Below are positions 19,582 through 28,913 of a stretch of 64,000 nucleotides of DNA, piece after piece. A program made the translations under genes and the position numbers. Origin of the DNA: Paraphysomonas bandaiensis (taxonomy: Eukaryota > Chrysophyceae); the NCBI GenBank assembly GCA_965644295.1, contig CBFFRP010000425.1, forward strand, positions 62,001-126,000. Reading direction: 5' to 3'. Under the pieces are notes generated by a model, which was given only the letters and a program-made list of their open reading frames with translations, was not told where the DNA came from and did no database searches. Within the stretch, counting starts at the first letter, position 1, and each line of letters opens with the position of its first letter.

Positions 19582-21088
19582 CTAATTTTTTCCCTGAGCT
19601 GGTTTGACAACCCCTGTTTGAAGACATGTAAGAACCTCTGTGGAAAACTTAAACACGGGTACCTCGTTTGTGCCCTCATTCCTCCTCAGTCCTTCCTTGA
19701 GCCTCACTAATCTTTCTTTTAGCTTCTTCTCACCTTCTCCGAGAGAGAGAAGCCCAAGAGCCCCTCCCCCATCCTTGCTCCGGCTGTGAGAAGGTCCACT
19801 TCTCCCATTCCCCCCACCCTCATTAGTACGGACAGAAAATAATGGTGGATTCCCTTGACCAGCCGTCGTGATATCCCTATCCGCAAAGGCTCCAGCACCA
19901 ACCCTATTGTTCATGAAGTCGAACACATCTGTCGCTTGGGAACTATGTTCGGCGGTAGAATCCTCATTCCCTCTCTTACGTTTCTTCTTTTTGCTCGGGA
20001 CTGACAGGACACATTAGCTCTGGATGAAACGCGAGAAACAATCACTATGTACCTGCATTTCCATCGGCATCCAATGTTTGCGAGCGGGCTTTGCGCTCCT
20101 CGGCTGTCTCGTGGATAAAGTCCAAGGACACTCCCTGGGGTAGGACAGTGAGTGCCTCTATAGGCTGCAGTCGCCCCTGTGACTCCTTTCCAAGCCCACA
20201 ACCTCTGTACATCTCTTACCCATGTACGCTATGAACATTTCATTGCAGATGACGTACCTGACATATCCCATCTTACTCATAAGTCTGCTACCAATTCCTA
20301 CATAGTGATCGTAAACGAAAATGGACAGCTTCATGCAGGGTGTTGTCATCAGATGTACCTTTCGTGTGTCTCTCCCAATCGCCTAGTCCCACACCATGGG
20401 CTTGTAATTGTCGCAACCCTTCCACTGCCAAACTATCTACATCGATAGCGTCCGTACTTTCATCACTGTCACTACCCTCGTCACTACCATGCTCATCCCA
20501 CTTGAGATTCCCGTTATGAATAGGAGAGGACTTCGTGAAGGGCACTACCCATAGAAGGTCTTCTGGCACCTCCACGACACCACCTGATTCCAATCTCACA
20601 TCAAGAATCGTTTCGTCTGTCCGAGAGAGACCTCTGGTCATTCGTTTTCCGATCTCTCCCGGGACATATATCCCTGTACTCATTCGCACAAGAACCCCAC
20701 ATCCAGGTGACGAAGATCCCAACACCTTCACCCGCTCTGTGTGCTCCACTTCCGTATATCTCGACAACACAGTGACATCCATTCTCATCCCAGCAGACCG
20801 CATCTCATACATGTTACGCGGATATATCCATGATATGAGATATGTATCGTCATTGAGTTGCTGTGTAGCAATAGCAAGATCCGTAGTGCCATCAGATAGT
20901 CGAGGAGCATGACAGATACATCCAATGAATAGATCAGGGGGGTCAATGAGCCAGTTAAGGGACAGTATGGCGTGTAGTATATGGAAGTATGGTTCAGTGA
21001 GCTCCTCTCTATTAGAGGGCGATAAGAGAAGTTCTGATAGAGTGATGTAGCTCGAGACACACTCTTCGAGTTGCCGTAGGACGGACAT
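19582..21088 (-). CDS. ZGPAT: ZGPAT-like G-patch protein
   Basis: Four exons, 20359-21088, 20258-20297, 20053-20204 and 19582-20000, give 446 residues. ZGPAT-type proteins are nuclear, with transcription or splicing-linked roles. The N-terminal part has the helical start, a CICHAP segment and a Tudor-like beta region (GVLVRMSTGIYVPGEIGKRM, with VPEDLLWVVP). An acidic Ser/Asp linker follows. The G-patch is rebuilt across two introns: GDWERHTKGIGSRLMSKMGY, then VRGCGLGKESQGRLQPIEAL, then VLPQGVSLDFIHE. This is the strongest evidence, because the glycine spacing and the trailing leucine-proline motif match ZGPAT closely. A Lys/Arg cluster (SKKKKRKRG) resembles a nuclear localisation signal. The C-terminus is coiled and basic, ending GVVKPAQGKN. 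The classic CCCH finger is hard to see and may be degenerate. Divergent from AARSD1. Confidence 0.85.
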
Positions 21089-21694
21089 GGCTAGGGAGTG
21101 TGTGTGTGCATGTTAAGGGGGGTTCGACGAACATCTGACATCATGCCATCTATATGTACATGTACTGCTGCTGACTGTGTATATATGTATGTACTGCTGT
21201 ACATGTACTGCTGCTGACTGTGTATATATGTATGTACTGCTGTACATGTACTGCTGCTGACTGCTTGCTGTGTATTTTTGTACTGAACAGATGGATGTAC
21301 TGCTGTACATGTACTGCTGCTGACTGTGTATATATGTATGTACTGCTGTACATGTACTGCTGCTGACTGCTTGCTGTGTATTTTTGTACTGAACAGATGG
21401 ATGTACTGCTGTACATGTACTGCTGCTGACTGTGTATATATGTATGTACTGCTGTACATGTACTGCTGCTGACTGCTTGCTGTGTATTTATGTACTGAAC
21501 AGATGGATGTACTGCTGTACATGTACTGCTGCTGACTGTGTAATGTGGATGTACTGCTGTACATGTACAGCTGCTGTATACAGCAGTACATTGTATATCA
21601 CATACAAAGCTGCATATGTATGCACTCACCTGCCCTCACATACCATACATATCTACCTTAATACATCCCCATAACCACATCCCTGTACAGGGAC
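21089..21694. repeat. Composite GTAC-rich minisatellite in divergent promoter gap
   Basis: Between 21160 and 21590 the sequence is built from three interchangeable blocks: GTACTGCTGTACATGTACTG, CTGCTGACTGTGTATATATG and CTGCTTGCTGTGTATTT. They are arranged as alternating units of about 41 and about 61 bp. The repeated TGTACATGTACA core is palindromic. Long reverse-strand ORFs over the array (Tyr/Ser/Thr/Ala repeats) are translation of the repeat, not genes. The gap separates the divergent ZGPAT and AARSD1 starts. Confidence 0.85.
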
Positions 21695-23032
21695 ATGAAA
21701 CCAATGACCGAGAACATCAAACACATCTCTAAACTGTTCTTATCTCAACGTAACGCCTATGCGAAAGAGAGTATTAGCCGTGTATTATCTTGCATTCCAG
21801 CTGTAGAGTCTCCAGGGGCGTATATCATCACTCTAGACGACTCTTGTCTATATCCAGAGGGAGGAGGACAACCATCTGATGCTGGAACAGTTGATGGACA
21901 TCAAGTGATGAGTGTAGAGGGTGGGGAGGAGATGCGAGTGGTGTTGGATAGTCCACTAGAGGTGGGGAAGCAGGTTACTTGTAAGGTCAATTGGGACAAA
22001 CGGTACGATTTCATGCAACAACATACTTGCCAGCATCTTCTTAGTGCTGTTGTGCATGATCTCCACAAGGCAGAGACAGTCAAGTGGGAGTTGGGACGCA
22101 CTTCAGTTGCAGTCGACTTTGATTTCTCTTGCGACTTTAGTGCAGAACAGGTGACTGAGATCGAGCGTACAATGAACGAGCACATACGAGCGGCACGAGG
22201 AGTGTCGTGGTCTGTCTTTGGTCGTGAGGAGCTTGCTACGTTGCCGCTGTTAAGGGGGGCACCAAAAGGCGTTGCAGCAGAGTTCGAGCATCTTCGTGTA
22301 ATTACTATTGAGGGGCTGGACTCTAACCCCTGTGGAGGAACACATCTGAACAGCACGGCAGAGATACAGCTCTTCAAGGTTATAGCCGTTGAACGGGACC
22401 GAGGGGCTGCTAGGCTGCGATTTATATGTGGGGACAGAGTGATGCGCACTTTGTCGTCTTCTCTCGCTCGTGAATCCGAACTCGGAGTGCTGCTCTCTGT
22501 CCCACCTTCTGAGCAGTGTAGTGCAGTTGACAATTTACTAAAAGACAAGCGTGATACTACGAAAAAAAACAAAGCGATGATGGATGAGCTGGCTGCTCTC
22601 TACGGCCAATCTTTACTCACTCAATGGACAGAAACATGTCCTCGCGCCCCTTATATAGCTCGACACCGTCCAGGTGCGGCTCTACCGTTTTTGCAGATGG
22701 CTGGAGAGTCAATTTTACAGACAGCAGAATCTAAGGGCCTGAGCTTACACGCTGTTTACCTCAGTGGGTCCGAGGAAGATATTCCCCCGCCAGTTACAGG
22801 AAAGAAAAAGAAAGGAAAGGAAACTGTATACACGATGCCCCCCGTATTGTCTGGACCTTTTATTTTGTACGGTTCTCCACCATTGGTTACGAAAATGAAG
22901 GATCAGGTGTATGATGCGTTGCAGGCCCGGGGAGGAGGGAGGCCTGGTCGCTTGCAAGGTCAAGGGAATGCTTTGCAAAATATAGACGCTGTAGAGAGGT
23001 TATTTCAAAATGAATGCTCGAATTCGAGTTAG
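21695..23032 (+). CDS. AARSD1: AARSD1/AlaX-type alanyl-tRNA editing protein
   Basis: Single exon, 445 residues. Free-standing editing factors of this family deacylate mischarged Ser- or Gly-tRNA(Ala). The N-terminal AlaRS-like barrel has YPEGGGQPSDAGTV (residues about 53-66). The metal-binding half-sites are HTCQH (His110 and His114) and PCGGTH (Cys213 and His217). All four ligands are present, so the protein should be active. The C-terminal third continues past the second additional domain with a lysine-rich loop (TGKKKKGKE) and a DHHA1-like segment ending GQGNALQNIDAVERL, where the Gly-rich RNA-binding GG of AlaRS is recognisable as ARGGGRPGRLQGQG. It starts at ATG 21695, a few bases after the minisatellite. 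No intron. Confidence 0.92.
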   Translation: MKPMTENIKHISKLFLSQRNAYAKESISRVLSCIPAVESPGAYIITLDDSCLYPEGGGQPSDAGTVDGHQVMSVEGGEEMRVVLDSPLEVGKQVTCKVNWDKRYDFMQQHTCQHLLSAVVHDLHKAETVKWELGRTSVAVDFDFSCDFSAEQVTEIERTMNEHIRAARGVSWSVFGREELATLPLLRGAPKGVAAEFEHLRVITIEGLDSNPCGGTHLNSTAEIQLFKVIAVERDRGAARLRFICGDRVMRTLSSSLARESELGVLLSVPPSEQCSAVDNLLKDKRDTTKKNKAMMDELAALYGQSLLTQWTETCPRAPYIARHRPGAALPFLQMAGESILQTAESKGLSLHAVYLSGSEEDIPPPVTGKKKKGKETVYTMPPVLSGPFILYGSPPLVTKMKDQVYDALQARGGGRPGRLQGQGNALQNIDAVERLFQNECSNSS

Positions 23033-23666
23033 AGATTTCATTTTAAGAGTAATATGTTTAGTCGGTGTCATTTTTAATTCTACTAATTTTCCATCAGTTC
23101 CTACTAAACTAAAAATGACTGTTGAGCCGTATCTAAATTTAGTAGAATCGAAGAAATGTTTTAACCCAGTAGGAGTGTTTGAAAAATTTAGTAAGAAAAA
23201 AATGGCACTTTTTAGCCTGTTAGGTAAGTCGATTAATTTTAGCAGGGACCAGTATATTAGCGTATGCTTAGTCATCATGTAAATATGCTTATTCACGGAT
23301 GTATATATAATTTATACTGAATGGTTGAAACTATTCCTTATGAAGAAGGTATTTATCTATACGCTTTTAGAATACACAATATTAAATATTACATGATGTA
23401 GTCAATAGGGTCTGGTCTCCACAGTAAACAGTAACTGTTGAGCGTTTATTGCCTACCACAAAATTATATAAAATTCTTTTTCTATATTTAGGAAATCGAA
23501 CTGTTGCTTTCCTTATGTAGCTATACGAATTAAATCGTCAAATGAATTTTCACTTTTAAATTGTGCTGTATGAGACACAAAGGTGACATAGTTATTCATA
23601 ATTTCTATAACTACAACACAAAACTGCCCTAATTTACAGTCATGCCTACACTACTACCAATATTAT
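23033..23666. other. Convergent intergenic region
   Basis: 634 bp between the 3' ends of AARSD1 and MGAT1. The first 260 bp is open on both strands (90 codons forward from 23010, 98 codons reverse to 23000), is AT-rich and repeats TTTAGTA/TACTAA steps. I recognise neither product. The remainder is plain AT-rich sequence. Confidence 0.35.
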
Positions 23667-25688
23667 TTATTCAGCTGATTTCACTAACTGTACGGGAACA
23701 ATATGAATCTTTGTGTTCCCTCTCCACACACTCACAACTCCTCGATAGGCTGTCCTAGGTACGTTTGCCTTGATATTAGACATAGCACCAATCCAATTAG
23801 CGATGGAGACAAAGCTCTTGGAACGTCCCTCCAGTGATGAATATGCCACTCGAACCTGATGACACAATCGCCATTAGCCAGACATATTAATATGGTGCCT
23901 TTCTACCTCATTCACACCAGACTCCATCGCTTTCGTTAAAGCAGCCTGCGTGGGCTCAATCAAAGGTGCCTCTAAGACTCTAGAGATGTATTCCCTGTCC
24001 CATGTAGTACTAAATACCATGATATAAGTCGCACAAAATACTAAAAAACTTTACCTCTGCAGATATGTCAAGTCCATAGAGGTGAATGGCACGAACTCGG
24101 TATTCAACTGGATTTCGTCGATGAACTACAAAATATTTACATATCTCCATAATCCATACGATACGTAGACGAGGTCATACCTTACTATATTGTCCATTGC
24201 TAACACCAGATTTCCCAAAGTGGAAGGTTCTACATATCTCCGGTCTGATAGTATGCCTGCCCTTTCTATGCTCTGGCTCTCTCAACCAGTCATCCCAGTA
24301 GGCCTTGGGCCACTTCTGCTCCAGCTCGTTCCACACGCGGCTAAAAGAATATTAACATATAATACACAAAACAGGATCGTACATACCGGGACATCATCCA
24401 CCCTAGTCCTGGAAAGAAATCAGACCGGTAAAGAGCCTTCGGATCTCTCACCATTCCCTTCACGCCATTGTCATTCCATGCCGATGCAGCTATATCAACA
24501 AGATTGTAATGTTGCAAAATCATCAAGTACTGCAGTACCTAGCAAAGTTTCATCAGAGTCTATCATTGGAGCAACAGCAGCAAAAAACTCAAAGAAATCG
24601 GGTGCAATCTGTAGATCCTCCTCAAGAATGATAACACGCTTGGCAACTGGTGCACCGGCAGCAACAGGAGTCGAGAACACCTGATGCAGCGCCCACTTAA
24701 AGTGACGAGAAAGTTTGAAGTAACCATTCTGTGCTGGAGCAGCATGAGCAGGATGGTGAATATGCATCATTGGAACTGTTACTCCTCGCTCCCGCATAGA
24801 CCGAAACGCTTCCCGTACAACCTGACAATGCCATTAGCACCACAGCGATCCGGCAATTAGTGAATAAAAAATAGACAGTACCTCGTCAACAGCAGTTGAT
24901 TGACCGTCTTCCGAAACAAGCACAGATACAGATGTCCTACATGAGTAAAATTGTTAGGATTATCAACGGTGGAAAGATAGAGCCAAGCTACGGACTTAGG
25001 ATGGTGCTCTGCTACATGTTGCAATGTCCGCCTTAAATAGTCCGGTCTCTTACTAGACGCCACAATTAACAGCACTGTTGAAAGTCTTTCATCTTTCTCT
25101 TTCGCCGTTATAGCTGCTGCCTCCTCTTTTTCTTTTTGTATCTGCTGTTGAGCGGCCTGTTCTCTCTCTTCAGCTTCTTCTTTGGCATGCTCGGCCTCGT
25201 GCTGCTCATGATGAGAATAGAGGTCACTAATAACACCCTCCAGAGCTCCTATCTTATTCTGTAGACTTTCATAAGTGTCTCTAAGTTGATTCATATACTC
25301 CCCCACACCCTTCTTCTCTGAACTGTCCACCGAATCGATCTCACTTAGTTTACCTGATAGTGATTATAGCTGAATGAGACACATACACGGACAGTATCTC
25401 TCACTCACCCTCTAATTCAGGTACTTTAGCAGATATTTCATTCGTTCTTTCATTTAATTTCGATATAAAATCACTGATTCGTTTAACCATATCACTCGTT
25501 TCTCTATGAGAGTCTGTTACTTTATCTAACTGAGCCTTTGATTCAGATCGTAAGCTGTTTTCTAATATTTCAATCTCATGCCGTAGCTGCTGCACCTCAT
25601 TGTTAGGTGTGATGCGGTATAAGGCCACTAGAGACACCGCTATAATGAAGAGTATAACGAGATATTCTTTTGGTAAACGAGTTCTCAT
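23667..25688 (-). CDS. MGAT1: N-acetylglucosaminyltransferase I (Golgi)
   Basis: Transfers GlcNAc from UDP-GlcNAc to Man5 N-glycans, the gateway step to complex glycans, in the Golgi. Nine exons: 25409-25688, 24996-25353, 24882-24936, 24539-24821, 24387-24489, 24181-24340, 24055-24125, 23907-23994 and 23667-23855; 528 residues. It is a type II membrane protein with a short basic N-terminus, a single anchor (LVILFIIAVSLVALY, residues about 9-23) and a long coiled-coil stem (about 27-165). The catalytic domain starts TVLLIVASSKRPDYL and includes VSVLVSEDGQS, KLSRHFKWALHQVF, ILEEDLQIAPDFFEFF, SAWNDNG, DFFPGLGWMM, WPKAYWDDW, RPEICRTFHFGK and LDLTYLQR. The metal motif is EED (residues about 298-300) where animals and plants have EDD. 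The exon 2-3 join needs a GTCCGT donor to keep the frame; the GTAGCT site 4 bases further along the transcript would break it. Confidence 0.9.
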
Positions 25689-25914
25689 TGCAACACTCTG
25701 CAGTATGCTCTCTATACTATGCTCTAGATCCTGAGCTTGAGATCATCACTGGATGTATGCTGGGTACTCCTGTAGTGTACCGTACCTAGCTATGGCTTGG
25801 ACCTGGTATGATATACTGCTGTTGAGTCTACCGTACTTCGAGAGAGTGCAGTGGTACAAACACTGTACAGCTGTACAACCTCCCATACCTCCATAAAATA
25901 TTCTGCTCTATGTA

Positions 25915-27710
25915 CAGTCAGTTCTCGATATCGTCAATGGATTGTACCATAGGGTTACAATTTCCAATAACGGACATTTTTACCATAAAAAAACCGGGTT
26001 TTATTTTTAAAAAAACCAGGTTTATTTATAAAAAGCCAGTTTTTGTTTAAAAATTCAGATATTTTGCATAAAACTCAGTTTTTGGATATTAAAACCACGG
26101 TTTTATACTAAAAAACCCTAAGTCTATGGTAAAAATTCTATATATCACAATTGAATTTAGCAGGATACTGTGTTTAAGGCTGAAAAACTTTCTATTACGG
26201 CACTACAGATTAATTATGTGGAAAGCCTTGTTATTACATGATAAAAATGCGTTGTCTTAACGACACAGGACAGCTGTATAACATAGTTACTACATAACGC
26301 TGCTATGTAGAATTAGATCTCTGCACCGAGTAAAAGTGCTGTATTGTTCGTTGTGACGAAGACCTTTTGCGCTTCTCTAAGTAACGTTTAGTAACTTCAG
26401 AAGCGGCCTTAACAAACGTGTGGTGCAAAGCATCAGCATCCTCATCACTACTTCCCATAGTAAAGTCATATACAACACGCATGGCATCATTGAATTGATT
26501 CAAAGTTACCTTAGATGAAGTTGCAGGGTCAATATTTGTATCAGTTTGACAATGATCATCCACCATCGGTATTTGCGGAGAAATAGAAAAAGATTCGAAT
26601 CGCTCCATGGCTTCCTCAATTTCAGTTTCGACAACCAATGGATCATTTTCCACATTACACCATAATTCCACTGCGCTTGCTCGCTGTTCGGAAGTAAATG
26701 AACTCATCTCAGTAATTCCTGAAACTATATCAGGCACAGCGGAAAGCTCCCTAACTTTGATACACAGAGTTGACATTAGGTTGCACATTGAAGCGAGATC
26801 GTCGTCAGATATCTTATATATATTTCTATCCGCTGAGCCATATTCAGTAATCAGTTGCTGCTGCATTGGTAGTGGCAAACAATTCGCTTTACGCCAGCAT
26901 CTTCCAATTGCTAAGTTACTGCAATACCGTTCACCTTTCCATACATCATCCAGTATATTCATACAGTCAAGGATATGTGGAATTAAACCATACATGATTC
27001 CTTTGCAACCTCTCCGCGCTGTTGGTATGGCCAATTTAACACTTTCATATTGCTCGACATCATCAAAAACAGAAAGCAGTTTGTGCAAGAGACTGTATTT
27101 ATATCCTACTTTTATGGAAGCGATTATTCCCATGTCCATTGGCTGATGACGCGAAGTCAGCCTTGGCGGGAAACACACTAATTTATTGTACGAAGGGTAC
27201 AACTGTTCGTCAATGCCGACATGTGACGAGCAGTTGTCAAGCAATATAATACACTTAAGTGATCCAAATCGTCGTCTGTACCAAGGATCAAATACCGAAT
27301 TGATCCACCATATAGTAATATTTCTATTCTTTCCATATAGTATAGTATAGTTTATATTCTTTCACGAAGTTACATTTCTGCACATCCGAGAAAGTACTCA
27401 AAGATTTCTTGCGCTTGGTACCGATGCTGCATTCAACTGACATCGTTACGTACAACAATGTGAGTATATATTACGAATGTGTTCATGATACTCTCTCTGT
27501 TGCATACTCTCTGCACATACAGGCAGCAGTATATTGCTAACTTCTATAATCACTTTTACAAAAGTCACGCAAAATAGGGGATTTTTATTAAAAAACTGTA
27601 GTTTTATATAAAATCGGGGGTTTTATCTTAAAAACCCTGTACCAAGCCTATTTCATTTCCCATAACGGACATTTTTACCATACCTCATTGACGATATCGA
27701 GAACTGACTG
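25915..27710 (-). mobile_element. Pogo/Tigger-type DNA transposon, internally truncated
   Basis: A 1,796-bp element with perfect 25-bp terminal inverted repeats (CAGTCAGTTCTCGATATCGT followed by CAATG; 25915-25939 and 27686-27710), flanked by TA on both sides as expected for the Tc1/mariner superfamily. Just inside each end is the 20-bp block ATAACGGACATTTTTACCAT (25967-25986 and 27662-27681), in the same orientation at both ends. AT-rich runs with AAAACC and GGTTTT steps lie next to both ends. The element sits in the divergent gap between MGAT1 and the secreted-protein gene. Only the C-terminal half of the transposase is left. Confidence 0.92.
26303..27244 (-). pseudogene. Transposase fragment, DDE_1 (pogo/Tigger) C-terminal half
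   Basis: An open frame of 313 codons with no internal stop. The second catalytic Asp lies in LLDNCSSHVG, and the third is in SRHQPMDMGIIASIKVGYK, the usual spacing in Tigger/jerky transposases. The open frame extends upstream of 27244 without an ATG (SVFDPWYRRRFGSLKCIILL). The CENP-B-like DNA-binding domain and the first catalytic Asp are missing, so it cannot be active alone. The last 20 residues include QRTIQHFY, a textbook PCNA-interacting (PIP) box. Drosophila pogo transposase is known to bind PCNA through such a motif. The body between contains acidic Ser/Glu-rich spacers. Confidence 0.88.
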
Positions 27711-27897
27711 TACACATACGACGACTTGATCAGCTGCTGCTGGTGAGTATCACATGGGGTCATGTGAGTATGATACGTATATATATGAGGGAGGGGGCAG
27801 ATACTCTTACTGTACTGGTATATTCACAGGGTTGCCTCACTAACAAGCCATCACCAACACATACCTCTACCTATAATTTGTTAACTATTATCCACCT

Positions 27898-28435
27898 ATG
27901 ATCCGTACACTTCTTTACTCTATTATCGTAGGGTCTGCCTTGTCCGTCAAGTGCCCTGCATCTGACTCGATGGTTCATGCGGGATGTGAGATGGAAGTAC
28001 AGTTTGATAACACTTGCAGTGATGTTCAAAACGAAATACTGGCAAGGTATTATGTGTATTCTGTATTGTTATCCGCACCATGAGTTTATTTCTTTTAGAA
28101 TTAATGGTCAATACTCGTCATGGCATGACCCTCATAATAACGGCACCTATACACTGCAGTCACAAACTGATCAGCAGTTCGAAATGAGTCGCCTTACTGG
28201 AGACGAGAAATATACTGACAAAATTATATTTACATTTGAAGATTCTGGAAGTGGATGTTCTGTTGGTGCTTGTTCTGAGAGCCAAGTGTTTTCCATTGGG
28301 GATTTTTCCACGAACTACTGCAACATGCACGACCTCTATTGCTCTGATGAGGGTTGCCACCCATTTAACAAACTCGCTTACTCGGAATCGGTTGGTAAGT
28401 GCACATCCCACGACGACGTATGCTTGACTGTCTAA
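27898..28435 (+). CDS. Small secreted Cys-rich protein
   Basis: Two exons, 27898-28046 and 28099-28435, give 161 residues. The N-terminus is a signal peptide (MIRTLLYSIIVGSALSVKCP, cleavage probably near residue 17). The mature part has about ten cysteines (GCEMEV, NTCSDVQ, GSGCSVGACSES, NYCNMHDLYCSDEGC, GKCTSHDDVC), consistent with disulfides in a secreted domain. A motif SSWHDPHNNGTYTL is distinctive, but I cannot assign it to a named family. The 52-nt intron joins at LAR/INGQY. A GTAAGT at 28398 could instead splice to 28589; the uninterrupted frame to TAA at 28433-28435 adds two cysteines and is preferred. Divergent from MGAT1. Confidence 0.7.
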
Positions 28436-28913
28436 GCATACTACTGTTCGTTGCCGACGGATGCATTTCTCAAAGAAATTTCATTGATATATTATTCATA
28501 TCATTGCTACTAAGCTTACGGTCCAATTAATAATAACTGATTCACCGGAGTTTATACGCAATATTCTTCTATATATAGTCAAATGGATTGTATGTGTATT
28601 ACCAATGACGTTAGCCAGCAAGGTAGTAGTTGTAAGTAGAAATGAGTAATGGTGAATGTCTTATTATAAGCATTGCTTAGGCGTTGACGAGTACACATAT
28701 CCTACCTATTCACGTTCTCCGCTGATAGACAGCTCCACAGTTAATCCATACATTCTTAATTGTGTTAATATACAAGAAATACAAATAGATTGTTATAAAA
28801 AAAACTGTACACAAAACATGCTAATTACTTCATACTTCATATAGCACAGAAAAGTAAAAATACTAGGAAAGTAAAACAAGAATCAGCGCAACCATGTGAG
28901 CAACACGGAATTT
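28436..28913. other. Convergent intergenic region
   Basis: AT-rich, no gene and no clear repeat. Short ORFs are present on both strands but none shows conserved features. Confidence 0.4.

Larger units (their letters stand above)
25689..27897. promoter_or_regulatory. Divergent intergenic region interrupted by the transposon
   Basis: Without the 1,796-bp element the gap between the MGAT1 and secreted-protein starts would be about 410 bp, in line with the other divergent gaps here. The left remnant (25689-25914) has TGTACAGCTGTACA-type palindromes. The right remnant (27711-27897) has GTATGATACGTATATATATG. The insertion increased promoter spacing about five-fold. Confidence 0.45.

Noticed and set aside
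21091-21629. Reverse ORFs of 65-166 codons over the GTAC minisatellite
   Set aside because: Product of repeat periodicity; the residues are the same Tyr-Met-Tyr-Ser-Ser-Thr string in several frames and there is no start context or conserved domain.
26607-27146. 179-codon forward ORF opposite the transposase
   Set aside because: Antisense shadow; the reverse strand carries the recognisable DDE_1 motifs.
28398-28588. Extra intron extending the secreted Cys-rich protein to a further exon near 28589
   Set aside because: GTAAGT and TATATAG signals exist, but the phase gives a product without cysteine pattern; the uninterrupted frame ending at 28435 adds paired cysteines and needs no long intron.
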